Part shown: positions 1 to 15,000 of the stretch, piece after piece
Layout: the number at the start of each line of letters is the position of its first letter
Position numbering within the stretch: position 1 is the stretch's first letter
Source of the DNA: Melanocharis versteri
Taxonomy: Eukaryota > Chordata > Aves > Passeriformes > Melanocharitidae
Assembly (NCBI GenBank): GCA_013397845.1
Contig: VZTG01001880.1
Coordinates: 187,325 to 251,324 of the forward strand
Direction: 5' to 3'
DNA: 64,000 nucleotides
Notes under the pieces: generated by a model
The model's database searches: none
Seen by the model: the letters and a program-made list of their open reading frames with translations, nothing else
What the model was told of the DNA's origin: nothing
Made by a program: the position numbers and the translations under genes

Positions 1-94
1 AGATCCTTAGATGCTGAAGATGCAGAAGCAAAGGCATTTTCATTCAGTAAATAGGAGATCAGAGTGGGAACGAGAAGAGCAAGCAACTGTACTC
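1..94 (-). CDS. HEATR5B: HEATR5B exon 36 (partial, cut by window start)
   Basis: The acceptor CATTTTTAG ends at 95. The visible 94 nt encode [20 protein letters not shown] and on to SKDL. About 70 C-terminal residues and the stop are beyond the window. Confidence 0.93.
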
Positions 95-3000
95 CTAAAA
101 ATGAAAGAAAAAAATGCAATTAACGTACCAGAGAATGAAACAAAAATTTTTTATCAGTTACTAGATTGATATGGGTAATATTATTTTCAGAACTGATATT
201 AGAAACTGTAATAAAAAAATTATCAAATTAAAACAACTGAAATGTCGATGGCTACCTGTGCTTTGATCACTCAAAATATTTCTTACCAGGACTGGGTTTA
301 AGATTTCCATTACTGTTCATTACAGTTATGTTGATGCTTATTTTGAGATGTTTTTGCACCATCTGATTGCAGATCATTGATGAAAGATTGTAAGATGTAG
401 AGTGCCTATCATATTAAAGGATTTCAAAACACTTTTCAGACAGACAGAAATGTTATTCAATTGAATCTGAGTATCAGCCTCCCCAGAGAGCGTAACTAAA
501 CTGATATTGATATGCAAGTGTTCACAAAGAAGTCAGGGACAGTTATCTGCTGTTATTTATATTGGTCTGGGAGATCCTAATCCAAAATCTAGAAGGGCAG
601 CTATACTTCAGCTAGCATGACCTAATAAGGCCACAGCCCAAAATGGCAAAGGGATCAAAAGGGTTGACCTTGAGAACAAAAAAGGCAGCTGAGCTTAAGC
701 AACAAGGCAAATTTTTGCATCTAGAAAGAATGTAAGTACACCTTTGAAACGTGTGACCTGGTAATTGTACATTTTAAGCTCAAAGAACTTAAAAATTAAT
801 GGTAACTCATTTATCTAAATTTTCTGAGATTACCAGAGTATTGATTATTTTCCCTTAAAGGTTTTGACTAATTCATACTCATGGGGTGATTGTCTCCAGC
901 CAGCAAAAAATCAGATGTTCTGTTTCCTCATTTGTTTCAGTTACTCTCTCATTTTCATTTCACATGTGTTTCAAACAACTGTGCCAGAAGCAGAATGAGG
1001 CTCAAGAAATTTAGTATTTTATCAACAAAGAGAAACTCCAACAAGGAGTACGCTGGGGGAAAAAAAAACCCACAAAAACCAACCAAGAAAACCTCAAAAA
1101 ACCCCTACACAAAACCAATAGTAGTATTTTTACAAGAACTTTTTCAGCATTTGAAGTCAAATGTCTGCACAGTAAGTCTTCAGAATGCACATTGTTTCAG
1201 CTGGAGAATAACTAACTCAAAGATAAACTATAAGTAATGTATTCTATCTAGTGAATCTTGCTTCATCTACAATCAAGATACTCTGACCAGTATAGTTCAA
1301 TTCCTTGGGCTCTTTAGATAAAACTTGTTGAGCTGGCAGAAGCAACCTGATAAAAGTCTACCAAAATAATAAAAGCTAACAATGAGGAAAAGTAAATTCA
1401 AACAGCATGAAATACAAATTTCCAAACAGAATAAAATATCACTCTTACTGCAGTTCATGTTTATATTTTTTTCCTGCAATCACCAGAAAGGCAAAGGCTA
1501 CAGCACATCATGCTGTATATGCTGTGCAAGTTCATGTATACAAAAGTTCTAGCACTGGAATTACAAAAGCATGTTGCACACATGGTCCATTTGTGACTAT
1601 GCCATCAAGTTCCTAACTGCAACATTTCTAATGTTCAATATTCTATTTTAGCATTACTCATTTCTCTAGAAAACCTCAATACTTACTATTCTGCTCTTCA
1701 CCAAGGGCAACCAGTGTTTCAAGGACTTTAATTCCTTCCTGGACTGCTAAAAGCTCCAGATTGTTGTTCGGGCGGCTCCTTTCTACAGCTTTCAACTTCT
1801 CAACCATGATCGGGGCCAATGAATGAATATATGGAGTTGACAGGGCACGATTGGTGTGTTGGAACACAGAAAGCAGAAGCTGGTAACATTTAGCTTGAAC
1901 CTGATCAAATCAAGATAAATACATTGTCCTCAAAGTTATCTGTTAACTCAGGGAAGTCTAAGAAACTCTGTTATCTCTGAATAAAAAAAAAATAGACTAC
2001 TAAATGGAAAGGAAACATACTAAGTAAGAGGAAAGCAGCAACACAGCTCATCCAGTAAAACAGTATTAGCCCAGTGTTCAGTAAAAGGAAGGCCAATTAG
2101 AAAGAACATGCAGGTACTAAGTAGGAGTAACAATATAAACTCAGAGAAAATAAAGGCATAGTTAATGTCATAGAAGTCAGTCACACCAGTTCACAGTGAA
2201 CTACATCTTTAAGTCTCAGAACTACCAGCTCTAATAGCAGATTAATCTTCAAAATCGTGATATGCTATTCCAATTCCAGAAGGGCAGCACAGCCCATAAA
2301 AATGACTCGGAACAAAGTGATCTTATTGTTCTAACACAAGCCAAGGCTGTAGCCAAAAGTGTCAGGCCTGTCCATCCTTGCTTCTCATTCTCCATCTTGT
2401 GCTGGTAGTCGCCTAGGAGTACATGTGTAGCCATACCATGAGCTGATCACAGAATGCTCTCCTTGTCTTCCTTCTATTTTATTTTTACCCTCCTCCCTCT
2501 CTGTGGAAAGCAGAGATTATTAAAGCCAAGGTTTGGGAAAATGACTCACTGATGATCTTGTTCAGATGACTTTGTGAATGCATTTTTTTGGGGCATACAA
2601 AGATCTTCCTCCAAAATCTCACACAAATAACCCAGAATTTTTGAAAAGGTGAGGCCTCACAACAAGTATGAGGCTAAAACATTGCACATGTTTTCTAACT
2701 GCACTCAAGTCTGAACAGGATGAATTATTGAGCACCTGCTGAACAGAAATGTTCTAGAGGAAGTACTACTGAACAAAATGATCTGTGAGGAGATCCAGGG
2801 ATTACTGGAAACACAGATATATAAATAAAAATATTGAATAAAAATCATAGATCGTAAAAACTACTGGTAAGAAAATATGAGTTATACAGCTCATATTACT
2901 GTTAATTCAATAGTATACAGCTGCAGGTTTTCTACGCAATTCAATTTTTAAGGTCTGAAATAATAACACTTCTCATATCACTTGTATGCTTTATAACAGA

Positions 3001-6000
3001 GCTCCACAGAAGAACATTTTTCCTTAATGCCTTACCTACCATCATCTTTGACCTTTTCAACAAATTTTACCTCTCTCTCTCCATATCATTACAAATAATT
3101 CCCTTCCCTTTCTGTCTTTCTTTAAACTTCATTCCTTATTAGCTGTTAAAGATGATTAGATTAGCCTTTGAAATATAGAGTAAAAGTCTCTTTCCTTAAG
3201 TGCAGTCCTATTTCAAAGGAGTTTTATGACTGCATCTGACAGCAGAATTTCATCCAAGCTTTTTTCCTTTGATCTGTGTAATATAAAACTTTGGACTATT
3301 GTGCATTCATGGAAGTCTAGAAAAACTTCTGACAGGTAAAATCAGGGCTTCTTCAAAGCATAAGAGGCACACTCTCATATAAAACTTGCCCAATAGCATT
3401 GAAACACTTGTGTCTCTCAATTGAGTTATCCTGTTCGAACAAAAGGGAATTGAGCTCACCAGACTTCTGGTTATTACTGTACGTGATATTTAACCTTTTC
3501 ATGTGGTAATAGTTTCAAAAATACTCTTGCATTTCTTTTAAGGCATCAGTAGTTTCTTTGGAAGAGTCTTCTCCTTAATCAGTTCAATGCACTTAGTACA
3601 ATCACTATCATGCTTTTATTACTAACAGGTGTCTCGTTACTGACCAGAACAAGGAGTATTTTACATTTTAAAAGCTAGAATGAACACACAAGTGCTGCAG
3701 AGTATATGTTCTGCACATCAGTGAGAAGAGAGTGGACACCATCTGGCTGCTGTCCAAGCTTGCTCTGTGCGTTACAAAAATAGTGGTAAGTTCCAGCTGA
3801 CAGGCAGCTTTCCAGCAGGGTAGTGGGCAACAACGTACTTCTCTCTCACTGTTCATGTGTTTATACTGAGCTGAGAGAGAGTACAACATCAAAGGTTTGC
3901 TTAACAACTGACATTTCCATTCACACAATAAAATTCTAAGTAGCTTTCCATCCAGAGTCAGGCTTCAGAATCAACTGAATTTTAAGCTCATGCTGGAAAA
4001 CACCTGCCCTGCTACAGAGAATTATCAGTCTAAACAGGATTTTAAATGCCTCACTGTGACCCTAAACACATCCGCATTTTTTGCATGTTTTTCTTCTCAG
4101 GAATCTCTGCAGTGTTTGCTGTGGAAACATTATAGATTTTTCTCCTTAGCTCCCACCTGCAGATTTGTATACCCACTCAAACTGATACATACCATGGCTG
4201 GAAAAGGTAAGCTTAACTATCCATACAGTGCATTAGCCTGCTTGAACCAAGTCAGTCTACAACTTTTTAACTTTCCTCTTTAATGAGAAAATAATTCAGA
4301 AGGCATTTCACAAAGGCAGGCCAAAGGGCAGAAGTGAACTCATGAGATAAACGTATCATGATCTGTAGATGTTCTGATGGCGATCACAAAATTACATTTT
4401 TGCTCACAGTGACTTTTGTATGAACACATAAAATAAGCACAGGTTTTGCACAAACAAATACAAAATTGTCCAGAAATGTGGGCTGTAATTTTATCTATGG
4501 AAAAAATGGTTTAGTTTGTATTATAAAAGATCAACACTAATGTAAAAATGTCACCCCTCTATGGTAACCAACCTTTTCATCTGATAAAATTTTATATACC
4601 AAAGACTGGTTTTGCCTTTTAAACAGCTGAAGTCAAGAACCTGGCATAAGGCCATGAACACACTTTATCTAGAAGCACTTAGTTGGGATTATTTTGGTCA
4701 TGATTTTCAATAATGCACTGTTGAAAATTCTAGTTATCTTGACAGAAGTATCTGTCCCTGAAGTAAAGGCACCACAAATCATTCAGGAAATGTGTTAAAT
4801 ATATCACAACTAGTTTTTGCTGGGTATATATCATTCATATTCCTATAACATGATCTTACCCAAGGATCAGAAGAATTCAATGCACTTCTAAATCTGTTCA
4901 TACATCCATTTTGTAAAGACTGCACTCCAATTATTTCAGCGCTTGCTGACCAGAGGAAGAGAGTAATAGCTGTAAGTATGCTTACTTCATCAAGAACAGG
5001 TTTAGAGGCTTCTGAAAAACAAAACCAAACATGCTGTTAGCTTATTCTAAAAAGGCTTTACCACTTATTTAGTAAAAGCCACTGAACACAGATAAACTCA
5101 CAAAGAGGAAATATATGTACTTGAAATTATTTGCAACTGCACATGCATTTATTACAGTATCATTATTGACCGTGATTGACAAAAATCTGAGCAACTCTAT
5201 TCTAACAGTTGTTTTAATAAGGTAAATCAATCTTTCTGAAACTGAAGTGTCAAGGAAAACATCATCACCCACACTTTCTCAGACCAAGTCATACTTTTTG
5301 TTTTCAGTGTGTAAACAGGAGGAAAAAATACATTTTCAGATCCTTTCCCCATTAAAGATCTACTTCACTTTTTAAAATTATTATCTTCAGCTGACACAGC
5401 AGAATAAGAAATAAATATCCAGCATGGCAACAACTTTTACTTAACATGAGGTTTCACAGAACAGACTAGTTGATCTGACAGCCAGCTGTCACCAATAGGA
5501 ACAGTCCTACTTTAACCTTTCCTGCTTTTCAAATAGCCTCTATTTGCCATTGTCACTTTTTTTTTCCTTGCATAAGCTCTGTTTTCACAGATCTCATTCA
5601 TGAATTCACAACAGGAACAAAAATACGTATATTTATATATAAACTATTAAGCACTGTTCTGCTTGTCTAGTTGGCCACATTGGTTCTGCTCTCCCCTGAG
5701 AGGCACAAAGAAACAGCATATATAAAGTCAGCAAAAAAGAAAAACAGCATGACTGCCCTTTACAGATGTCAGCTAGTCACTCAATTGGCTTAGCCATAAT
5801 GTGAAACCTCACTTCAAAAAACTACTCCAAGCATTTTGAGTGACAATTTTTCTCACATTATTTAAATTATTTTAAATTTACATTGTTTAAATTTTATTGA
5901 ATTATTAGGTTTGAAATTGAATGCAGTGGACCTCGCTTAGATTTTTGTGGGTGTGACCTATCACACTTCACAGAAGATTGGAAAGGAAAACATACACTCT

Positions 6001-9000
6001 TGCAAGGAACCAAGAAAAATTTGAAGCCTGCAAAAAGGCCTACAGCCAGTGATGTTTCTGGAAAGAGGGCCTGTGAAATCTCTACAGTAAGTAAAGGCTG
6101 GAAAACAAGAGCTGATGTGACAAATCAAATTAGAAGTTTGGCTTGGTTAACACAAACCTAGTGATCCTCTCCCTTCAGACATTTCAGAATCATTTGCAAT
6201 TACCTACTCATTCCCATCTCTCACATGAGTAACTCCATTCAAGCCTCTCTTCACTCTCTTCAAATGGCTCCTTGGCAATGTAATGGGATGTTTTTCTCGC
6301 TGACTACCACTATGCAAATGGCAAATCTTTGTGTCTCTCTTTCACTAACTACACAGCTAAGACTGTACATCTTTTTCACTTTTTGAAGGGCAAGGCAAAG
6401 CACGTATGTGAACCATAAGAGGTGGTCTGTAGCTCTCTGAAGAGACACAGTAACCATTGTGCTGGTGAGTAAGAGGGATTTTTTGGCCAGGGAGAGGATT
6501 TCTTTATTGCCACAGAAAGCTTTTAACAGTATTGTGAGTATCCTACTCTAGTATGAACCTTGCCACAATTATCTGTGGCTGTCGTCCCACTCATTCACTT
6601 TAACACTGATTGTCATTAAGACTAAATGACTTGTGCCAGCATAAAACTTGAGAGGCAAGGCAGCCAGATGCATTGCTAAAGGGAAAACTTCTAACTGAAG
6701 GTTCTAATCAACACTGTCAAAGAAAACAGACCAAACAAGGACAAATCTGAGGTGGGAACTCCTGAGATGTAACTACTTTGTTAAAGCCAACGTTGTGCTT
6801 TTCTTCAATAAAATCTATTAAGCAACTGAGGAGTTTTGCTCATTCAGGTCTAACATTAAGTTATAAGCAGATAAAATACTTGCGTTTTCATTACAGCAAA
6901 TTCCATTTTTCTTCACATTCAACTCCTACACTGGGAAACCACTTACCAGGCTGAGAGTCTTCCAAGATAGATGCCAGAGTGCTGCGGATAAGACCTGTCC
7001 ATTGTTTCTGAGTTTCATCAGTCTTGACTGTTGGAAGAGTAACAATAGTTTTTATCCCTTGAAGAGCTGCAGTGACTGGAGGTGGGACCTGATTATCTGC
7101 CGACTTTACAGCTGTTTCTTTCAATACCCTTGTTATCAGAAATAGGATAGTGGGTAAGATTGTCATACACCCTAAAAAAAAAAAAAAGATAAAATAGAAT
7201 TTCTAAAATGTGGTAATGACCTCTTTGTCTTTCCCAATATGGATGCATGTGGTTGGAGACAAAGGAGATAAGATAAACTGCAATTCAGGTAACAAGTGAT
7301 ACATGTCCTTCAACATTTTAACACCAAATTCATTCATCAGTACCACTGAAGTGTATCCTAACACCAGTCATGCAAGCCAACAATTGAAATGCTGCTGTCA
7401 ATTCAGCAATGATGATTTGTCTATTAAAGCTTTGTCCTACATGGCCTGTGATACACAGTATGTCATCCAGATTGCTAAGTATCTTAAAACAGGATCTGCA
7501 TATCACTGGGGTCCTATAAACAGCAAAATAAGAGGTCTGGAAACAGGTATCCAAACTAAGTTATTGCACTTTCCAAGTAAGGGGGTGTGTGGTACAGCCC
7601 CAGAAGCAAAGTAAAGAAGCTGTTTGGGTGTTTCAAATCCTGGACAAAGGCTGTAGGAGTTTCAATAACACATGTAGACTTTAAGCTCCTACAGGACTAA
7701 AAGAAGAGTGCTGTTGGGTTTAGGCATGCAAAATCAATCTACAGATCACTTCAGTCAGTCAAGAATGCTGTGAGAATAAATACATTAAGTAGAACAATTA
7801 TGACAGGAAGGAGCAGCTGGAGGTCATCTAGTTCAACCCCCTTTTTCAAAGCAGCAGTTCTTCAAGATCAGATTGCCCAGGATCTTGTCCCATGGAGACT
7901 GCATGGTGCTTGTATTTTAAAGAAAGAGGAAGAAATAAAAAAAACCTCAATCTCAGGAAGTGATGAATTCTTTTTGATCAGTTTCTGTTATATCCAAAGG
8001 TTCAATTAACACAAACGTTTGTGTATGCGCTATCCCTGCCTCCCTACAGCTATGAGCTGGCCACAGCTTCTGAATGAAGGGAAAAAAAGAAATCTCTAGC
8101 AGACTAATCTCTAGAAACCAACAGTAGTGTCTGAGCTACTTTCAGTGGCCACTTGCCAAATACTGGGAGTAACACCCTCACTCCAGACAACACAGAAGTA
8201 ATACTGTTACTCCTTTTGTCCACTCTCTTTTTCATCACGCTCTCCACAAAAAAAAAAAAAAAAAAAAAACTAAAACAAAAAAAGGCAGGAATTAAATAAA
8301 AATAGGGCATGACTCCAACTCAAAATCTATTGTTCCTTAAAGAAGTGCAAGACACAAATTCACAAATTTCTGTTTGAAGATAGGCCATATTGTCTTTTGA
8401 GCATAACTTTGTCCAAATATGTTATTTACCGTGCACCTCATGAGAGGACCAACTTCTAAAATGTCTTATCTATATGAGTGGGTGAACCTTCCCAAAGATT
8501 ATTGGGACAACACTTAAGCAATGTGCTCTCCAAAAAGCAAAAGTCAAAGAGCACAGCTTCCCATGTAATTGTGTCCTTTACCCTTGAACTTCACTCAGTG
8601 CAATTATCCCAGCTTACACACATCCTTTGTGACAGTCTTCCTGGGCAGAAGAAAGCTCCATTTAGTTTATAATCACATTGGGAATGACTGACAGCCAACG
8701 GCTGCAAACCCGAGTGTACCACAGATGAATTGTGCTGGTTTTCCCTCAGTAGGATTGTCTTTTCATACAGCTGCTGCTTTTCATGAACTTTTCAGGAATT
8801 TAATTATCTCCAAAATGTCTGTGTTCTTTTACAACATGATTAAAATTTCCCAAAAGGTTTCAAAAGCATGAAAAAAAGGGAGAAAAAACCAACAATAAAA
8901 TCAGTTTGGTACTAAGAGTACCAAAGAGCTTATTTCCTCAGCAAATCTGCAGCACACATGCAAACTTAAAATCAAATTTCCTTTACGTGGCTCACTGAAA

Positions 9001-12000
9001 AAGCCTGAATTCTTATTTAGTTAATCACCCAAATACACTCATCAATAGATGGCCCTTGAAGCATCCATAGCAATATATTTACAGTTTGTTTTCAGCATCA
9101 TAGCCTCACTGTGCTACCACTCACACGTATTTTGTTACAATGCCTTACCTGCTGGAGAACACAGGGAAGGCAGGTCAGACAGAATATTAACGGTGGCAGC
9201 CACAAGACGAGCACTCTCCTCAGAGAGGTGGGATTTGGCAGCAACGTGACTGGGAGAATCCGACACTTTTGAACTCAGATGGGGCATGTGTCGTACTAGG
9301 ATAAACATGAGCAATTCCATGGCTGCAAAGACTAGAGATTTTCCAGGCACAAGACCACCGCTCTCACCTCCCTCTCCTAAAGCAAGAGGATTTTCTTTTT
9401 CCTCGTTATCATCTTCATCTGAAAAAGGAAAGAAACCTCTGAGGAGATAGTTAAGATCCCATACCAAAGATTACATGACACACTCTTCACAAAGAAGTTA
9501 AAAATCAAGAAGAAAAAGTTGCTTTACAGTAAGATGGGACAAACATGGCTCATGTCAGACTAAATGTTTTAGTTAAAATTACTTAAAGGGGTTTAAAATG
9601 CCTTAGAAGTATGGTGATTGCAACAATACTTAATAAAAATTCATCCAAAACTAGAAAACAAAAGTAGTCTTGCACAAAATAAAATTACAGTTAATTATTT
9701 TGCTTCTTTTTAAACTGATTAACGGCAATGAATGCCAAATAAACAGCCAGGACAATTTTTAAAATTTAATAGCTATTAATTAAATGTTTCACCCTGACAA
9801 AATCTTATTCTAGCCTAAATTGATTATGAAATAAGAGAACAGAAAAGCACTGTACGATTCTATGTCTAAGTTCATGATTTGAGTGTATTCAGTTCAAAAA
9901 GTCTCTCTTTTGCTGGCAGCTTGGCCAGCTGCAGTCTTTCCTTCTCCCATTAAACAGCAACAGAGATTCAGTAAGTCAAAGCTGGCCTGAACTACCCCTA
10001 TGGAGCTCCTATGAATTTAAATGATTGCTACTGTTATCACATTCATCAATCTGAAAAATGCAGCTTACTGGGCTGACAGTAAACAATTCCATTAATTCAT
10101 ATGAAGGAACAGAGCCTGCATTTTCAGTTGTGCTGGTTCCTCAAGTTCCAGCAAAATCTTCTCCCTGTTTTTATGTGGAAAATGGGCAAAAGCTATCAGT
10201 TGGGTTTGTTTTTTTTTTTTATCAACAGTACATTGTGCAAGATTAAGATAGTAATTTTCCTTTGTAAGAGAATATTCTTTGGGGTTTACTTCACTTCTTT
10301 CAGGTAACAGAAAATCTGTCAGACCTACCCAACTTAACCAGGTATCAATGAACTGTTTGCCAGGGTGCCACTTGGAAACTAATTTACCTAGCAAAGATGG
10401 AAACAGCACATCTAATGTGAGATTTTTAAATAAATGGTAAAGGGATGACTGAACAGGCAGATTCTTAAAAGGAAGGGGTACCTCAGAAAGGAGCTTTCAG
10501 ACTGCTGCTAGTTTCAGACTGCTGGTCAAGTTTTGAGTATCTCCAAGCATGGAGATGCCACATCCCTGGGCACCTGTTCTACTGCTTCACCACTCCCACA
10601 GTGATTAATTTTTTCCTTGTATCCCATCTGCAGTTCCATTACTGCAATTTGTGTCCATTGCCTCTTGTCCTTCCACCACTTGCCTTTCAGAAGACTCTGG
10701 ATTGGCCTTGTCTTTAAATCCCCTCTAAGAAGGGGGATTGCTATTCTATCCCATATTAGCCCTCTCTTCTGCAGACAAGTTCAGCACTCTCAGCCTCTCC
10801 TCATGGGTCACACACTTCACCTCCCTAAGCAGCTTAATGGACCTCCACTGAACTTCCTCCATGTTTGTCAACATCTGTCTTACTCAGAATGAGGAGCAAA
10901 GGTGAAGAAAACCGGACATTGCTTCAGATGCATCTTCATAACCGTATCCTTAATCCACTGGTCATGCTTTTTTACACAGCCCAGTAACAGAGTCTTCAAC
11001 ATTGCATAGGTTTCACACACACAGCTCCTCATCCGGCAAATCTGCTATCCAATCTGCCAGCCCACTAGCCTATACCAATGCACATTCCATCCCAAATGCA
11101 GGATTCTGTATTTGTCTTTGCTGAACTTCAGCAGGTTCTCAGACCTGCAGTTTGAAATTCCCCTAAAAGGCAGCACCATCCACCAGCACACCCACCACCT
11201 GTAGTTTGGTATCATCCACAAATTTGCTGAGAGTACATTCTCACCTTTCTGTCCTATACGCTTAACAGTAGCAGGCCCAATACTGATCTCTAAAGAACAC
11301 CAGTTGCAACCAGCTGCCAGTCAGACTTGAATCACTAAACTCCATTCAAGCACAGCAGTCCAACAAATTATTCACCTGCTTTTCAGTCTGTATCACTCCA
11401 ACCTGACAATGATATTGTAGAATCAAAAGCCTTGCAGAAGTCTTAAGTAAACAATATCCACCACTCCACCTCCAAAGCCAGTTATTTCATCACACAGGGT
11501 GATGAGGCATTAATTGTCCTCAGTAGGTCTGTGCTCACTATTTCAAATCACATTCTTCTACTTCTTGTACTAAGAAGTGGTTTCAAAAGAAATTTACTCA
11601 AAAACCTTTCAACAAGCACAGCCCGCTTACTGGCAAGTTCACTCAAACCCCACCTCACATCTCACTCAAAGATAGTCACAGCATCTCGTTTTTGCCATTC
11701 ATTGGAAAGCTTTCTTGAGCACCACAGCTTTTCAAAGATGATTGCAACAAACTTAGCATGTCACCAGCCAGCTCCCTCAGATGTATCCCATCTGGTTCCA
11801 GGGTATGGCCAGCTTTTTTGTAAGCAGTCCCTAACTGGATTCTCACCTGCTGTAGCTAGCATTGCTCTCCCCTAAGCTTGCTCATTAGACACAGACACAG
11901 GAGGAGTAAGCAAAGAAGATAATAGTGCCTTAGTTTTTCCTCTAGTGTGTTTTGTCATTAGATCACCCAATCCATTCAGCAGCAGATCCAAATTTCCTCT

Positions 12001-15000
12001 GCTGACAACATATCTATAAAAGTTGTTCTTTCACACTGGATGTTCATCATTAGTCTCAGCTCCAGCTAAACTGTGCCTTTCCCAGTTCTACTCCTCCATA
12101 TCCAGGAAGTCCTCAGTCGTCTTCCTTGGCAGCTTGCCCCCATTTCCAACATCCATCCACTTCCATGTCACATTTGAGCTCAGTCAGAAGTTCCTGTTCA
12201 GCCAAGTCAGCCTCCTGCCATGATCATTTTGAATGAGCTTTATTTTGTCACCAAAGACGAACAATCCCTCTTTCCTTTGCCCTTCAGGAAAGCTTACCAC
12301 AAGATCTTATCTACAGGCTCCCTGCAAAAGCCAAGTCTGCCAAGTCAGGCCAAAGCTTTTGTTCTGCTACTCATTTTCTTCCTTTCCCTTGAAATTAAGA
12401 CCTCCACTATCACATAGCTGGTACAGCCAGAACTACCATTAACCTTCATAACCATTTCTTCTGCATTAGTGCAGGGCAAATCCACTGAGCCCCACCCTTA
12501 CTTGGACTGTCCAGCATCTGGACTGAAAAAGTCTGTGTTTTGTACACTTCTGAGTGTTAGCCTCCTGCAGCATGACTGGATGGTAAAAGCCTTTCATGAG
12601 GCTCCCATAGCTTGACTGGAATGCTTCTTTGGGTTGGTTTAATACGGGTTCATTCACCTCCCCTTCTTGATTAGGCAGCCTGTGGCTCCTGACTGGTATC
12701 ACCCTTCACTTCCTTTCAGAGGTATCAGTTCTGATCTGTCAAAGTAGGACAGCTGGCTCCTCTTCTCTTGCCAGATCTCTACAGTGTTCTCCAACTGTGT
12801 ATCTGGAGATAGAGCCTTTTGTTGCTGGAAGTCACAGCATTGCAGCCGCCACCTTCACGCAAGAGTCATCCTCCAGGGCCATATTCCAGCATAGCCTACG
12901 GCTGTCTCTCCTGAGAAACATGGGACTTCAGCTCCTGCACGTGCAGGACCTCTGTGAAGAACATTCATTCTTCCATTTACCTTTCCTGACACCACAGAGT
13001 CTGCTCACCTTCACGTCTCACAGGTGGGACCAATGTCACTTCCAGCCCTGGCTGCACAGACAAGCCTCTGGAGCACAGGCACATCAGCACTTTCATCTGA
13101 ATTTCAAACCTGGTCATCAGACCTCTGATGTAGCAGAGGTGATTGTCCCTCAGTCAGCAGACTGTGTTGTTGTTGTCACTGCCATCGTTATGCTGACTCC
13201 AGCAGTCCTTTACAGTCTTGAGCAGCACTTCTGGGCAGCACAAGCATGCCTTCCCATGCCAGCTGCCTCGCTCCTGTTGCACACCCTGTTCCCAGAGCTC
13301 CTGGCTGCTGACACACCCTGAGTGCCTTCAATGTCAGTGAAGTAAGAACCCAGGTGCAAGTCTGCTCCACTTCCTGGCAAGATCTCCTGGGCAGGCAACT
13401 TTTCATACTGGTTTCAGGAGCAGTTCACTCACCTCATTAATGTCAGTTGTGCCAGGGACACACCACAATACCCTGTACTGGTAGCTAAACCATTAAACTT
13501 CAGAAAAAAGGTAAATGAAGTGCTGAGGAGGCAGTCAGTAGAGAAATATTAAGGAAACTGAGCAAGGTATTAATAAGGGGTGTGCTGGGTATAACTTGCA
13601 TCATTCACACTCCAGAAAAATGAATGAAAATCAGGACATGAAATGACAATGATCAGACGAAGAAAAAAATACATCTTACAGGAATTAAGAAATCAGCAGG
13701 TAATTATGAACACAATCAAAATTATCTGTGCAATAAACAGCATTTTCCTCCTCAGTGTAACCATACTCTAATGCAACTGAGTTCCTTTCCCAATACGAAA
13801 ACCTGTTGCTTATTTACTCTGCAAAGCAAGCCGTGTTTTCAGAATCTTACTTAGTGTGTTCCTTTTCTCCTGCAAATAATCTTGAGCTGCTCTTACTATC
13901 TGCTGGACAACTCCTGTAACCAGCAGCTGGACTGAAGGAGGATCCCAAGTCAGGAGGAGTCTATGAAGCACGCTCAAGAGTTCAACACCAAGGAGCTGCA
14001 GTGAAACAAAATACATAGGAAAACATTAATTAGGACTAAACAATTCCTACTTGTTATGTCAATTGCTTATAATGAACAAATACTTTTCTCACACAAAAAA
14101 TAATTACAGCTTTTGTAATCACCATAGATGAAAGACCAAGACACAGAAAAAAGCTGATTGTTACAACATCCTCAAACATTACCTGATCCTCTGCAATATG
14201 GATCCTGGCACAAGGGGAATCCAATAAAGTATGAAGTGCTTGTAAGCAAGATGTAACATGCTCTACAGGCTCTTCAGGTCTTGGGGAACACAGAAACTGT
14301 ATACTAACACCTGAAAAGAACAATAATTAAAAAGAAAATTCATATCATCATAAAATCAAGTTTTCTTTTTAAATTTTTTTATAAGTATAGCAGGTTCTTA
14401 ACAACTTTAGAAAGATAGATGTTTTTCTCAATTCTTCCTTCTTTCAATTAAAAGACAGTCTATGTAGAAGATTTGTATTCCCTTCCTCTTCTGTATCATG
14501 TCTTCTCCAAAATTTGGCAGGATAAATAATAAACAGAGACAACACGCAATTTAAGATTACTGAATGGAAATCCATACTTTGTTTTAAAGATCTGTAAGTC
14601 AGACATATGAATCTTTCAGTTGTAAACTGAGTTTCATTTTCTCGAACTCCTTTAAATGTAAAGACAAATGAAATGAAGTTAAGCCCCAAAAATCATGCAA
14701 TATTCATCTTACACATATGGCACTTAATTCTGGATTTAAATATGTCTATATCTCAGCAAACTGTTGGCATTCCTCAGAATAAGAGATTACATCCACCTCT
14801 TAAAGTTGTTAGGTAACAACAAAGGGAAACAATGAATGCTACTCACAGACGAAAAACTGATGCTACTCCATGTGACTTGCCAAGTATCAGTCTCTACTAA
14901 GCAGTGTTTTTATAGGGGTGCGTATTTTAATTAACCTCATAGCTTTTGCATCTTTGAAGCATAACATTTTGTATCATCTGCATTATACTACAGTGTAGAA

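Larger units (their letters stand above)
95..9148 (-). other. HEATR5B 3' introns (95-1686, 1901-4859, 5012-6946, 7172-9148)
   Basis: These four introns are AT-rich, unique-looking sequence. An A/T-only patch lies near 5857-5906 and a 22-base A run at 8248-8269. One CR1 fragment is listed separately at about 7797-7905. Short open frames on either strand here lack exon-like features, and I assign none as genes. Confidence 0.7.

Noticed and set aside
890..1237. 115-codon plus-strand open frame in a HEATR5B intron.
   Set aside because: Lys/Asn/Thr-rich low-complexity translation of an A-rich stretch; no domain or splice support.
12797..13321. 174-codon plus-strand open frame as a protein gene.
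   Set aside because: No recognisable domain, no splice context, and it sits antisense in a block that seems to belong to a decayed CR1 element. Kept only as a low-interest finding.
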